A stretch of 64,000 bases of DNA from JBHBQE01 sp041776485 (GTDB lineage: Bacteria; Bacillota; Clostridia; Lachnospirales; Lachnospiraceae), in NCBI GenBank assembly GCA_041776485.1, contig JBHBQE010000016.1, positions 38,577-102,576 of the forward strand, written 5' to 3'. Within the stretch, counting starts at the first letter, position 1. The number at the start of each line of letters is the position of its first letter. Below are positions 42,310 to 51,768 of the stretch, one piece after another. Made by a program: the position numbers and the translations under genes. The notes under the pieces were generated by a model. It did no database searches. It was not told the DNA's origin and was given only the letters and a program-made list of their open reading frames with translations.

Positions 42310-43872
42310 TTAGTTGGCGAGCCAGTAACTGGAAAGGACTTCATAATTCTTTCCCGATGCCTCTGCCATAATCACATCACCCATATATACTTCATAATCT
42401 GTATCCTCTGAATATCCACTTCTACCCTCTGCAGTAACTAAAATATGGTCTGAGCATACAAAGTAGCTGACTATCTCATTGTTATCAACAAAATCAAGCA
42501 CAAGATTTACTTCACCGGTTTCTGTATCCTGACGGTAAAGGCAGTTACCATTATGGTACATTCCCTCGGGACCATTGGTAAAATAAAAATATTTTCCAAT
42601 ACTTTCTCCCATACCATTTATAAAATATTTGCTGTTATTTATTTCATTCTCGTGAAAATCATACCATGTTTCATTGGATAGATAGGCAAGAGCATTCTTA
42701 TATTTTCCTAAGTCCCAATTGTAAGAGGCATTTTCTATTGTTTTTACAACTGTCTTATTACTTCCGTCAAGGTTCATTCTGCAAATGTTGCCATTGGGGA
42801 CAGTCAATTCATAGTCCTCGTCATACATAATTTCTTCTTCAAGATAATATATTTTATTATCAATTATAATAGGATGACTTCCCATGGCAAGCTTACTATG
42901 TTTTTTTGTACTTATATTCAGGCAATAAATATAATTTTTGCATTCAACGGATCCATAGGCGGTATCCCATGTAAAGAATATATTATCTTTATAGATACCA
43001 AGATCAGAAAAGCCGTGACTTGTTTCTTGTCCGTCAATTAAATTTTCAAAAAACAGCTTATTTTCATGCGTTTTTGTATTGTAGGCATATATACCCGCAT
43101 TAAATCCGCTGCCCGGATGAGAATAATAAACTATATCACCGGTACTTACAGCCTCACCGGGACATAAAATTGCATTTTGTGCTCCTTTCAAATTCTCTGC
43201 CTGGTGAAATGCACCATTAGAGTAAAATCCGTATTCCAGTTTTTCATTGTACATGGAAATAAATGGAAGCTTATCCGTATCATCATCAAAATTGTAATAA
43301 AGCCACGTCAGATGTTCTTCAGATAAGCTGGATAAAGGCGTACCGTTTAGATAGAAATAAATGGTTTCATATTCCTGAAGACCGTAGGGTTCCGTATAAA
43401 TATACCTTTGTCCATCATCATATTCTACAGTATCTACAGGCTTTTCACAGCTTAGAGATTCAATTTTCGTAGAATAGGTCAGATTGTCAATCTTTTTTAA
43501 TGCACTAAATTTCCCTAGAAATTTGCATATATAAACTGTGCCGTTGGGGTATTCTTCCCCGTAAATCCCCATTTCACTGTCAAGATATGTGCCGCTGAAG
43601 GAACCGTCAGGATTGATAATTAATGAGGTTCCCCAGCCTCCCGCTCCACTTGAAAATGTAAAGCTAACCCCTCTTAAATCAGTATATGAAAATTCTCTGC
43701 TAAGATCTGTCTTTGGCTTAGTATCAGACTCTTCTTTCTGATCAGATTTTTTATCTAAAACAGATTTGGTGATTTCGGTAATCTTCTCAATATCCTGCTT
43801 GGCGGGCGCGCAGGAATTACAGATAATTGAAATAAGTACCAAAATAACAGGTAAAAACCTTTTCATCCCCAT
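42310..43872 (-). CDS. Lipoprotein with DUF5050-type beta-propeller-like repeats
   Basis: A 520-residue secreted lipoprotein: a basic N-terminus, a hydrophobic core and the lipobox ICNSC (Cys21). A Lys/Asp/Glu/Ser-rich linker (about 25-55) precedes a small beta domain (FTFSSGAGGWGTSLIINPDG) and then repeated DIVYYSH-, NIFFTWD- and KIYYLEE-type strands typical of DUF5050 propellers. The function is unknown. It stands alone between ynbB and rnfC. GGAGG lies eight bases before the ATG. Confidence 0.7.
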   Translation of the reverse strand: MGMKRFLPVILVLISIICNSCAPAKQDIEKITEITKSVLDKKSDQKEESDTKPKTDLSREFSYTDLRGVSFTFSSGAGGWGTSLIINPDGSFSGTYLDSEMGIYGEEYPNGTVYICKFLGKFSALKKIDNLTYSTKIESLSCEKPVDTVEYDDGQRYIYTEPYGLQEYETIYFYLNGTPLSSLSEEHLTWLYYNFDDDTDKLPFISMYNEKLEYGFYSNGAFHQAENLKGAQNAILCPGEAVSTGDIVYYSHPGSGFNAGIYAYNTKTHENKLFFENLIDGQETSHGFSDLGIYKDNIFFTWDTAYGSVECKNYIYCLNISTKKHSKLAMGSHPIIIDNKIYYLEEEIMYDEDYELTVPNGNICRMNLDGSNKTVVKTIENASYNWDLGKYKNALAYLSNETWYDFHENEINNSKYFINGMGESIGKYFYFTNGPEGMYHNGNCLYRQDTETGEVNLVLDFVDNNEIVSYFVCSDHILVTAEGRSGYSEDTDYEVYMGDVIMAEASGKNYEVLSSYWLAN

Positions 43873-43979
43873 AACAAATTCCTCCTCTAATACAATGTTA
43901 TATATTGGGATTATTGTAGTATATTTTGGGGGAATTTAAAAGAGGGATATTTGCAGCGCTATGTTAATATTTTTGACTG

Positions 43980-45254
43980 TCATATTCTAACCTCACCGCA
44001 ATCCACCAGCTTTTGCAGAGATAGAAGGACTCCCAGCTTGGCGTGGGGGTAGGAAAGACCGCCCTGATAAAATACGTTATAGGGGGGCTTCATGGGGCCG
44101 TCAGCAGAAAGCTCTATGGAAGCGCCGCTTATAAAGGTACCTGCCGCCATAATAACCTCACTGTCATATCCGGGCATTGCCCAGGGGGTTGGGGTTACAT
44201 AGGAGTCAATGGGTGCAGCCTCCTGTATTCCTCTGCAAAATTCAAGAAGTGCACGAGGTGATTTCAGGCTTATTGCCTGAATTATATCATATCTGTCCTC
44301 TGTGGAATTCGGATGGGTGAAAAATCCCAGACTTTCATATAAATTAGCAGCTAAAACAGCTCCCTTTATAGCTGCCGCAACAACTGTGGGTGCATAGAAA
44401 AGTCCCTGATAAAAGGAACGGAGGATTCCGAGAGTAGCTCCCACCTCACTTCCGATACCGGGGGAAGTAAGCCTAATCCCGCAAAGCTCTATCAGCTCTT
44501 TTTTACCTACAATATAACCACCCGACGGCGCCAATCCACCACCCGGATTTTTTATAAGACTTCCAGCCATTAAATCAGCACCAACATCTGTAGGCTCAAT
44601 ATTTTGAACGAATTCCCCATAGCAATTATCCACAAAGCAGATAATATCTGGATTTACAGCTTTAATAAATGATATCAACTCTCCGATTCTCTCAACTGAT
44701 AATGTGGGACGAAAATCGTAGCCTTTAGAGCGTTGTATTGTAACCATTTTAGTTTTATTATTTATGGCTTTTTTTATATTGTCATAGTCAAAATCACCAT
44801 TTTCAAGTAAATCCACCTGAGCATAGCTTATCCCGAATTCTGCTAAAGAACCTTTGGATTTTCTTATTCCAATTACTTCCTCCAGGGTATCATAGGGCTT
44901 ACCTGCAGGAGACAACAGCTCGTCTTTAGGACGTAAAATACCGGATAATGCCGTGGCAATTGCATGGGTTCCGCAGGCAATCTGAGGACGTACTAAAGCT
45001 GCTTTGGTATGAAAAATATCCGCATAAATATTTTCCAACGCCTCTCGTCCGCCGTCATCATAACCGTATCCGGTAGAACCGTTTAAGTGATCGGAAGATA
45101 TTTTATGTTTTTTAAAGGCGGAAATAACCTTTATAAAACATTCCTCGGAAATATCATCAATTTCTTTATATCTGCCTGCAAGCCTTATCTCTATATCCTT
45201 TGCATAATCAAATAGTTTGTCAGAAATCCCGTAATCTTTGTATATATTATTCAT
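43980..45254 (-). CDS. ynbB: Methionine gamma-lyase/aluminium-resistance family PLP protein
   Basis: A PLP-dependent fold-type I protein (424 residues) of the YnbB family. Features are GSTGYGYDDGGREALE, VRPQIACGTHAIATALSGIL, IQRSKGYDFRPTLS, FVDNCYGEFVQ and the PLP-Lys region GSLIKNPGGGLAPSGGYIVG. The family is annotated both as methionine gamma-lyase-like and as aluminium resistance; the real substrate is uncertain. It overlaps miaA by eight bases and is last in the mutS-mutL-miaA run, as in many Lachnospiraceae. Confidence 0.9.
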   Translation of the reverse strand: MNNIYKDYGISDKLFDYAKDIEIRLAGRYKEIDDISEECFIKVISAFKKHKISSDHLNGSTGYGYDDGGREALENIYADIFHTKAALVRPQIACGTHAIATALSGILRPKDELLSPAGKPYDTLEEVIGIRKSKGSLAEFGISYAQVDLLENGDFDYDNIKKAINNKTKMVTIQRSKGYDFRPTLSVERIGELISFIKAVNPDIICFVDNCYGEFVQNIEPTDVGADLMAGSLIKNPGGGLAPSGGYIVGKKELIELCGIRLTSPGIGSEVGATLGILRSFYQGLFYAPTVVAAAIKGAVLAANLYESLGFFTHPNSTEDRYDIIQAISLKSPRALLEFCRGIQEAAPIDSYVTPTPWAMPGYDSEVIMAAGTFISGASIELSADGPMKPPYNVFYQGGLSYPHAKLGVLLSLQKLVDCGEVRI

Positions 45255-46164
45255 TTATTTTCTCCAGTATAAATTCCAAAGCCTGTGTTTCTTCTGTAAA
45301 ATCCTCTTTATTAACCCATATAACATTCTTTTCCCGTCTGAACCAGGTAAGCTGTCTTTTGGCAAAATGTCTTGTGTTCTGCTTGATTTTATTTATTGCT
45401 TCATCAAGGGAAAGCTCTCCTGTTATATATTCAAAAATCTCTTTATAGCCTATAGCTTTGCCGCTGTTTACTGAAGTGTTAACCCCTATAGACTCAAGGT
45501 TTTTAACTTCATCCAAAAGTCCCTTTTTAATCATAGTATCCACTCTTTTATCTATATCCCGGTATAAGTTTTCCCTGTTTTTTGTAAGCACAAAATATTT
45601 GCAGTCATAGGGTGAGGGTTTTTCTCTTTCAATTTTATTATGCAAAGAAAGCTTCTTACCAGTGGTTTTATAAAATTCCAATGCTCGGATTACTCGCTTT
45701 TTATTGTTTTTATCTACAGTTTTGGCATATTGATTATCGACTTTAACAAGCATTTCATATAACCTGTCGATACTTGTATTTTCCAAGGATTTTCGATATT
45801 CATTATTAATTTTATCAGAAAAATCTATGTCATATATAAGAGCTTGGATATAAAATCCGGTACCCCCTACCAGAACAGGGATTTTACCTCGTCTATTTAT
45901 ATCGTATATTAATTCTTTTGCCATAGATTTAAACATAAATACATCAAAATCCTCTGTTGGCTCTAATATATCTATCATGTGATGGGGTATTCCAAGCATT
46001 TCCTCCCGGGTGATTTTAGCGGTGCCTATATCCATATGTTTATATACCTGCATGGAATCAGCAGAAATTATTTCACCATTAATATGCTTTGCCAGCAGGA
46101 TTGATAAATTGGTTTTTCCAACTCCGGTGGGACCTGTTAATACAATTACCTTAGGTTTATTCAT
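45247..46164 (-). CDS. miaA: tRNA dimethylallyltransferase
   Basis: Transfers the isopentenyl group to A37 of tRNAs, the step before MiaB. The 305 residues carry the P-loop LTGPTGVGKTNLSILLA, then ISADSMQVYKHMDIGTAKI, HHMIDILEP and GGTGFYIQALIYDI. The length is normal. It overlaps mutL by ATGA and ynbB by eight bases; mutS-mutL-miaA is a common cluster. Confidence 0.97.
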   Translation of the reverse strand: MNKPKVIVLTGPTGVGKTNLSILLAKHINGEIISADSMQVYKHMDIGTAKITREEMLGIPHHMIDILEPTEDFDVFMFKSMAKELIYDINRRGKIPVLVGGTGFYIQALIYDIDFSDKINNEYRKSLENTSIDRLYEMLVKVDNQYAKTVDKNNKKRVIRALEFYKTTGKKLSLHNKIEREKPSPYDCKYFVLTKNRENLYRDIDKRVDTMIKKGLLDEVKNLESIGVNTSVNSGKAIGYKEIFEYITGELSLDEAINKIKQNTRHFAKRQLTWFRREKNVIWVNKEDFTEETQALEFILEKINE

Positions 46165-47975
46165 ACTATCCGCTTAAATTTCTTATCCAGTTCATATCTT
46201 GTAAAGGAAATCATAGTCGGTCTGCCGTGGGGACAATGATACGGATTCTTAAGCGTTAAAAGCTCGTTTACTAAGGTGTCAATTTCTTCTATGCTCATAT
46301 CATGATTTCCCTTTACAGCAGCCTTACAGGAAAGAGAGGCAACTCTTTCTAATATGCCAAGAGCATTTACAGATATACCGCTTTGTATAGTTTCTAAGAA
46401 TAGTCCCTTAGGATCAAGGCTTGGCAGTGAGGCAGGAATTCCCGTTATTTTATAATCTCTTGCACCAAAATTTTCTATCTTGTATCCAAGGCTTTCAAAG
46501 GACTCCATATTTTTATTAAGACTTTCTTCTTCAGTGGCATTTAAACTTACAATAATTGCAGGGGAAATCAACTGGGAATACATTTTTTTATCTCTGATAA
46601 GTTTCATTGTACGCTCAAACAATACCTTTTCGTGAGCAGCGTGCTGGTCAATTATATAAAGAGCATTATTAAATTCAATTAGCCAATATGTACCGAAGAC
46701 CTGACCTATTATTTTATGCTCGGGCTTGGATTTTTCAGATAAAAAGGGTAAGACTTCCTGCTCGTAAGTGACTTTTTCATTATCATTGATACGCCCCGAG
46801 GGTTTGACGGAATTTTCCTCCAAACTGCCTATTGGATTATCAAAAGTATTGATTTGATTATTCCCAAGACTGTTACCGGCATTATCCAGTGCCTCTTTCC
46901 TTGCTATCTCCTCAAAGGGCTCATAGCCAATATATTCCAATGTATCCTTGGCTTTACCGAGTTCATCCTGCAAAGAGATTTTTTCAATATCTTCATTTTC
47001 AATTAACCTTTTTTGTATAACCGTCTTTAGATTATCCTGTAATTCCAAGGGGTTATTAAATCTTACTTCCATCTTTTGAGGGTGTACATTTACATCAACA
47101 TTCCCTGCCTTAAAGGTAAAAAACAATACGCAAAAGGGAAATCTATGCTGCATAGCATATCCTATATAGCCGGTTTCCAAAGCCTCCATCAAAGTATTGC
47201 TTTTAACATATCTGTTATTAACAAAGAAATGCTCTCCACCACGGTTTCCCCGATTTAATATACTTTTTCCTATATAGCCGGAAATGCTGTAGTCAGGAAA
47301 AATTGCCTCTGTTTCCAAAAGAGAGCTTGCAGTATTTATCCCAAATATCTCAAGAATTGTATTTTTTAGACTGTTACTTCCAGAGGTAAAGAGCTTTTCC
47401 TTTCCCTCTGCAATAAGTCTAAAAGAAATATCACACCTGGATAATGCAAGCTCTACCAATGTATCTTCTATAAGGGCATTTTCTGCATTTTTTCCCTTTA
47501 AAAATTTCTTTCTTGCAGGGGTATTATAAAAAATGTCCCGCACAAATATACTGGTTCCATCAGGAGCTGCAATTTCAGTATTATCTAAAATCTCTCCTCC
47601 CTCAATAAGAACATGAGTACCCAGCACACTGTCTTTAATTTTAGTTATAAGTTCTACTTTTGATATTGCGGCTATTGAAGATAATGCTTCTCCTCTAAAT
47701 CCCAGTGTTATAATATTATTCAAATCCAGAGAGGTTTTTATTTTGCTGGTGGCATGCCTTGTAAATGCCAAAACACATTGGTCGCCGGCAATGCCCATCC
47801 CATTATCTGTTACACGGATAAGACTTTCACCGCCGTTTTTAATCTCTACAGTAATAGCTGCTGCACCGGAATCAATAGAATTTTCAACCAATTCCTTTAC
47901 TATGGAATTGGGTCTGTCCACCACTTCACCGGCAGCAATCTTATCAATTATTTCTTTGTCCAGTAAATTAATCAT
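46161..47975 (-). CDS. mutL: DNA mismatch repair protein MutL, endonuclease-type
   Basis: Mismatch-repair ATPase and nicking endonuclease. The N-terminal GHKL ATPase (IAAGEVVDRPNSIVKELVEN; DNGMGI; LGFRGEALSSIA) is followed by a linker (about 345-410) and the C-terminal dimer domain. The endonuclease motif DQHAAHEKVLFE and the late CPHGRPTMI are present, so it nicks DNA itself, as expected where MutH is absent. At 604 residues it is of normal length. It overlaps mutS and miaA by four bases each. Confidence 0.97.
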   Translation of the reverse strand: MINLLDKEIIDKIAAGEVVDRPNSIVKELVENSIDSGAAAITVEIKNGGESLIRVTDNGMGIAGDQCVLAFTRHATSKIKTSLDLNNIITLGFRGEALSSIAAISKVELITKIKDSVLGTHVLIEGGEILDNTEIAAPDGTSIFVRDIFYNTPARKKFLKGKNAENALIEDTLVELALSRCDISFRLIAEGKEKLFTSGSNSLKNTILEIFGINTASSLLETEAIFPDYSISGYIGKSILNRGNRGGEHFFVNNRYVKSNTLMEALETGYIGYAMQHRFPFCVLFFTFKAGNVDVNVHPQKMEVRFNNPLELQDNLKTVIQKRLIENEDIEKISLQDELGKAKDTLEYIGYEPFEEIARKEALDNAGNSLGNNQINTFDNPIGSLEENSVKPSGRINDNEKVTYEQEVLPFLSEKSKPEHKIIGQVFGTYWLIEFNNALYIIDQHAAHEKVLFERTMKLIRDKKMYSQLISPAIIVSLNATEEESLNKNMESFESLGYKIENFGARDYKITGIPASLPSLDPKGLFLETIQSGISVNALGILERVASLSCKAAVKGNHDMSIEEIDTLVNELLTLKNPYHCPHGRPTMISFTRYELDKKFKRIV

Positions 47976-50545
47976 AGTTCCTGCTTTAAATCATGTAAAA
48001 AATTAAGCGCCAGCATTGGAGTTGCGTTGTTTATATCAAACTCTCTTAGGCGTTTAATTAACCGGTTTTCCTTAGTTTCAAAAAATGAAAGCTGATTAGT
48101 ATCCAGCACATTTTCGCTTTTGGTATATATTGTACTCTCTGCCATATGTTTTTCGGCAGTTATTTCCATTAATATTTCCTTTGCCCTATCGGTAATAATT
48201 TCCGGGACACCTGCAAGACCTGCCACTTGTATTCCATAGCTTTTATCTGCGGCACCGTCTATTATTTTTCTCAAGAAAATGATATTATCACCTTCCTCCT
48301 TTACACCGCAGGAATAATTTTTTACATTTGACAGTTCCTGTTCCAGCGCAGTAAGCTCATGGTAATGGGTGGCAAATAAGGTTTTAGCTTTTAAGGTCTT
48401 TGAAATATGCTCGATAACAGACCAGGCAATTGAAAGGCCATCATATGTTGATGTGCCTCTGCCGATTTCGTCCAATATAATGAGAGAGTTTTCAGTGGCA
48501 TTTTTAAGGATATTTGCCATTTCATACATCTCTACCATAAATGTGGATTGCCCGCTGGATAAATCATCAGAGGCACCAACCCTTGTAAAAATTCTATCTA
48601 CAATTCCAATGTTTCCATAATCAGCAGGGATAAAACAACCGATTTGAGCCATTAGACAGATAATGGCACACTGTCTCATATAGGTGGACTTTCCTGCCAT
48701 GTTTGGTCCTGTTATCAGATATATCATATCTCTGTCATTATTTAGATAAGTGTCATTACTAATAAACATTTCACCCCTTTGCATAGTTTCTACAACCGGG
48801 TGTCTGCCTCCATGTATGTCAATAATACCTTCTGTATTTATATCGGGACGCACATATCTGTTTTTAAGAGATATTTCTGCCATTGATAGATATACATCAA
48901 GCCTTGCAATAAGATTTGCAGTATTCTGAATCCTTGGAATATTATTATATATACTGTTAAGAATTTCCATATACATATCATATTCCAGTCTGTCAAGTTT
49001 TTCCTTTGCTCCTAATATGGTATCTTCCAGCTTTTTAAGCTCCTGGGTAAAATATCTTTCACAATTGGCAAGGGTTTGTCTTCTTATAAAGTATTCAGGC
49101 ACCAAATCCAATTGAGAATTGGTTACCTCAAAATAATAGCCAAATACTCGATTGTACTTAATCTTTAGCTTGGATATCCCGGTCTTTTCCCGTTCCTTTT
49201 CCTCTAACTGGGTAAGTAAGCTTTTGCCGTCCCTGGCAGCCAGACGCAAATCATCACAATCACTGCTGTATCCTGACTTTAATATAAAGGAGTCATGAAC
49301 AGATACGGGGGCTTCCTCGCTTATGGAATTATCAATTAATGTAAAAATATCATTAAGCGTATCAATCCCTGATATTTCTCTAAGCTCCATAGCCTTGGTA
49401 TTACTTAATAATTCCTTGATTCTGGGTAAGTCGCCTATAGATATTTTTAATGACAGTAAATCTCTGGGGTTGGCGTTTTTAAAGCTGACCCGGCAGATAA
49501 TTCTTTCCAGATCATAAATCACCTTAACCATTTGCCTTAGACTTTCTGCTGTAAGCATATCCCGGCATAGCTCCTCTATGGCATCTAACCTATTATTTAT
49601 TACTTCAATATCGGTGCTTGGATATCTGATAAAATTTTTAAGCAACCTTTTGCCCATAGCGGTACCGGTTTTATCTAAACAGTAAAACAGAGAGCCCTTA
49701 TTATCATCTCGTCTTATCGGTTCCAGAAGCTCCAGATTTTTAAAGGTAAAGCTGTCTATTTTAAGGAGATTATCATCACTTAAAAATTTAATATGATTAA
49801 TATGACTTAAATTATTTTTTTGGGTATCTATTAAATACTTTAGCAAATTTGCACCTGAAATAATTCCCAGAGCATAATGCTCCTCATTAAAAAATGTATC
49901 ATCCTTAAAATGCTCTAAAAGATAAGCGTTTGCCTCTTTTTTTGTAGAAATAATATCTTTAAACTGGTAAATTAAAGGGTTGTTATCAAGCACTGAAAGG
50001 AAAATGTCTTTTTTGATATAACAGTTATTATTTAAAAGTATTTCCTTGGGCTTATTTTTTAATAGCAGCTCCTTAATCTTTGATATATCAGAGGTTTGCT
50101 TTATGATAAATTCTCCGGTGCCTATATCCGCAAAGGAGATACCGTAATCCTCATCTATTCTTATAATACAGGATACAAAAAGTGCTGAGTCACTTTTGCT
50201 GTCAATATTTGTACCGGGGGTAACAACACGAACTACCTCTCTGCGAACCAGTCCTTTGCTTTCCTTAGGATCCTCAACCTGTTCACATATTGCTACCTTA
50301 TATCCCTTATCCACCAGCTTTGTAATATAATTATCTGCAGCATGATAAGGCACTCCGCACATGGGCGCCTTTTCCTCTAATCCGCAGCTTTTACCGGTAA
50401 GTACAAGCTCAAGCTCCCTTGATACGGTAATTGCGTCATCATAGAACATCTCATAAAAATCCCCTAATCTGTAAAATAACAGGGAATCCTTGTATTCTGC
50501 CTTTGTATTCAAATAAGCCTTCATCATTGGAGTAATTTCAGCCAT
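47972..50545 (-). CDS. mutS: DNA mismatch repair protein MutS
   Basis: Recognises mismatches and recruits MutL. I start it at 50545 with AGGAGG before MAEITPMMKAYLNTK; a longer frame runs back into the upstream gene. The 857 residues show the mismatch-contact LLFYRLGDFYEMFYDDA (Phe-x-Glu), Walker A GPNMAGKSTYMRQ (about 612-624), LDEIGRGTSTYDGLSI and the FATHYHEL motif. The start overlaps the previous stop by one base (TAATG). Confidence 0.97.
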   Translation of the reverse strand: MAEITPMMKAYLNTKAEYKDSLLFYRLGDFYEMFYDDAITVSRELELVLTGKSCGLEEKAPMCGVPYHAADNYITKLVDKGYKVAICEQVEDPKESKGLVRREVVRVVTPGTNIDSKSDSALFVSCIIRIDEDYGISFADIGTGEFIIKQTSDISKIKELLLKNKPKEILLNNNCYIKKDIFLSVLDNNPLIYQFKDIISTKKEANAYLLEHFKDDTFFNEEHYALGIISGANLLKYLIDTQKNNLSHINHIKFLSDDNLLKIDSFTFKNLELLEPIRRDDNKGSLFYCLDKTGTAMGKRLLKNFIRYPSTDIEVINNRLDAIEELCRDMLTAESLRQMVKVIYDLERIICRVSFKNANPRDLLSLKISIGDLPRIKELLSNTKAMELREISGIDTLNDIFTLIDNSISEEAPVSVHDSFILKSGYSSDCDDLRLAARDGKSLLTQLEEKEREKTGISKLKIKYNRVFGYYFEVTNSQLDLVPEYFIRRQTLANCERYFTQELKKLEDTILGAKEKLDRLEYDMYMEILNSIYNNIPRIQNTANLIARLDVYLSMAEISLKNRYVRPDINTEGIIDIHGGRHPVVETMQRGEMFISNDTYLNNDRDMIYLITGPNMAGKSTYMRQCAIICLMAQIGCFIPADYGNIGIVDRIFTRVGASDDLSSGQSTFMVEMYEMANILKNATENSLIILDEIGRGTSTYDGLSIAWSVIEHISKTLKAKTLFATHYHELTALEQELSNVKNYSCGVKEEGDNIIFLRKIIDGAADKSYGIQVAGLAGVPEIITDRAKEILMEITAEKHMAESTIYTKSENVLDTNQLSFFETKENRLIKRLREFDINNATPMLALNFLHDLKQEL

Positions 50546-51768
50546 TATTTTCCTCCTAGTATACTGTTTCCAACTAAAAGTCCGCTGGCTATTGCCCACA
50601 TAATATTATATCCTCCGCAGTCGCCGCATACATCCAAAACTTCCCCTGCAAATCCCAAATTTTTATATTTTTTAGATAAAAGAGTATTTTTATCAATATC
50701 CTCCAGGGACACTCCACCGTAGGTGCTTTGTGCGTGTGAAAATCCTCTGGAATTAATTATATTTATTCTATAGGCTTTGATATTATTTAAAAGAATTTCC
50801 CTTGCAGCTTCCGGTAAATTTATAGCAGGAGTTTTAGGATTAATTCCGGATTTTAAAAGCACTGTAGATATTACTTTATCAGGCAAAAATCCTATAAGGA
50901 CATTTTCCGCGCTCTTTCCTCTTCCATGAGCTACATATCTTTCCTCTATTTCCTTTTTTATATCAGATTTTTTATAATCGCTGGCAAAATCTATTTCACA
51001 AACAACAGGCTTTTTTTCATATAATGCCCTAGCTGCAAGGTATGACAGCTGCATAACCACTATTCCGGAAATTCCGTAGTCTGTTATTTGTAAATTTCCG
51101 ACTTCCTTATGGTTTTTACCATCTATAATCAAATTAACACCGGCATCAACCCTTATTCCCGAGGAATGCTTTAGTGGAACATCATCACTTATTAATGGGG
51201 AAAGTGCCGGTAAAATAGGGGTAATATTATGCTGAAGCCCTTTAGCAAGGCGAAGTCCTGCTCCGTCACTTCCCGTTTCCGGTGCCGCCATTCCACCGCA
51301 GGCAATAATAACCTTATCAAAGTCCAACACTCCCTTGCTGCTTCCAATAATAAATCTGTTTCCATCTAAATTTAGGGTGTTAACTTTAGTTTCACACATA
51401 ACATTACAGCCTATTACGGAAAGCTCCAGTAAAAGAGCGTCTCTAAAGGACTTTGCCTGCATAGAATAGGGATATAACCAGCCATTTACAGATTTACTGC
51501 TTATTCCAATGCTCTTTAAAAAGGAAAGTATATTTTCAAGATTATATTTACCAAACACGCTTTTAACATGCTCATTATTATTGCTGTGAAAATGTTTTAT
51601 CCCTGTATCCTCATTGGCAAAATTACACCTGCCGCCGCCGGTTTTAAGAATTTTTTTCCCTAATACCCTATTGGTATCAAGAACTGTAACATTTCCTCCG
51701 GCTCGTCTGCAGGAAATGGCAGCGCACATTCCGCTTACCCCGCCGCCGATAATAGCAATTTTTCCCAT
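50545..51768 (-). CDS. NAD(P)/FAD-dependent oxidoreductase, HI0933/BaiN family
   Basis: A 407-residue flavoprotein: the FAD-binding start MGKIAIIGGGVSGMCAA, GKKILKTGGGRCNFAN (family motif), KVIIACGGMAAPETGSDGAG and the C-terminal FAGEVLDVCGDCGGYNIMWA. In gut clostridia a relative (BaiN) reduces bile-acid intermediates, but most members have no known substrate and nothing here suggests bile-acid genes. It lies between the flippase gene and mutS and overlaps mutS by one base. Confidence 0.88.
   Translation of the reverse strand: MGKIAIIGGGVSGMCAAISCRRAGGNVTVLDTNRVLGKKILKTGGGRCNFANEDTGIKHFHSNNNEHVKSVFGKYNLENILSFLKSIGISSKSVNGWLYPYSMQAKSFRDALLLELSVIGCNVMCETKVNTLNLDGNRFIIGSSKGVLDFDKVIIACGGMAAPETGSDGAGLRLAKGLQHNITPILPALSPLISDDVPLKHSSGIRVDAGVNLIIDGKNHKEVGNLQITDYGISGIVVMQLSYLAARALYEKKPVVCEIDFASDYKKSDIKKEIEERYVAHGRGKSAENVLIGFLPDKVISTVLLKSGINPKTPAINLPEAAREILLNNIKAYRINIINSRGFSHAQSTYGGVSLEDIDKNTLLSKKYKNLGFAGEVLDVCGDCGGYNIMWAIASGLLVGNSILGGK

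Noticed and set aside
50546..50599. Eighteen-residue N-terminal extension of MutS
   Set aside because: AGGAGG stands just before MAEITPMM at 50545, the usual MutS start. The extension lies within the previous gene and does not resemble MutS.
50545..51768. Evidence of bile-acid metabolism from the BaiN-like gene
   Set aside because: HI0933-family proteins are widespread in bacteria with no bile-acid pathway, and no other bai genes are present, so the function was not claimed.
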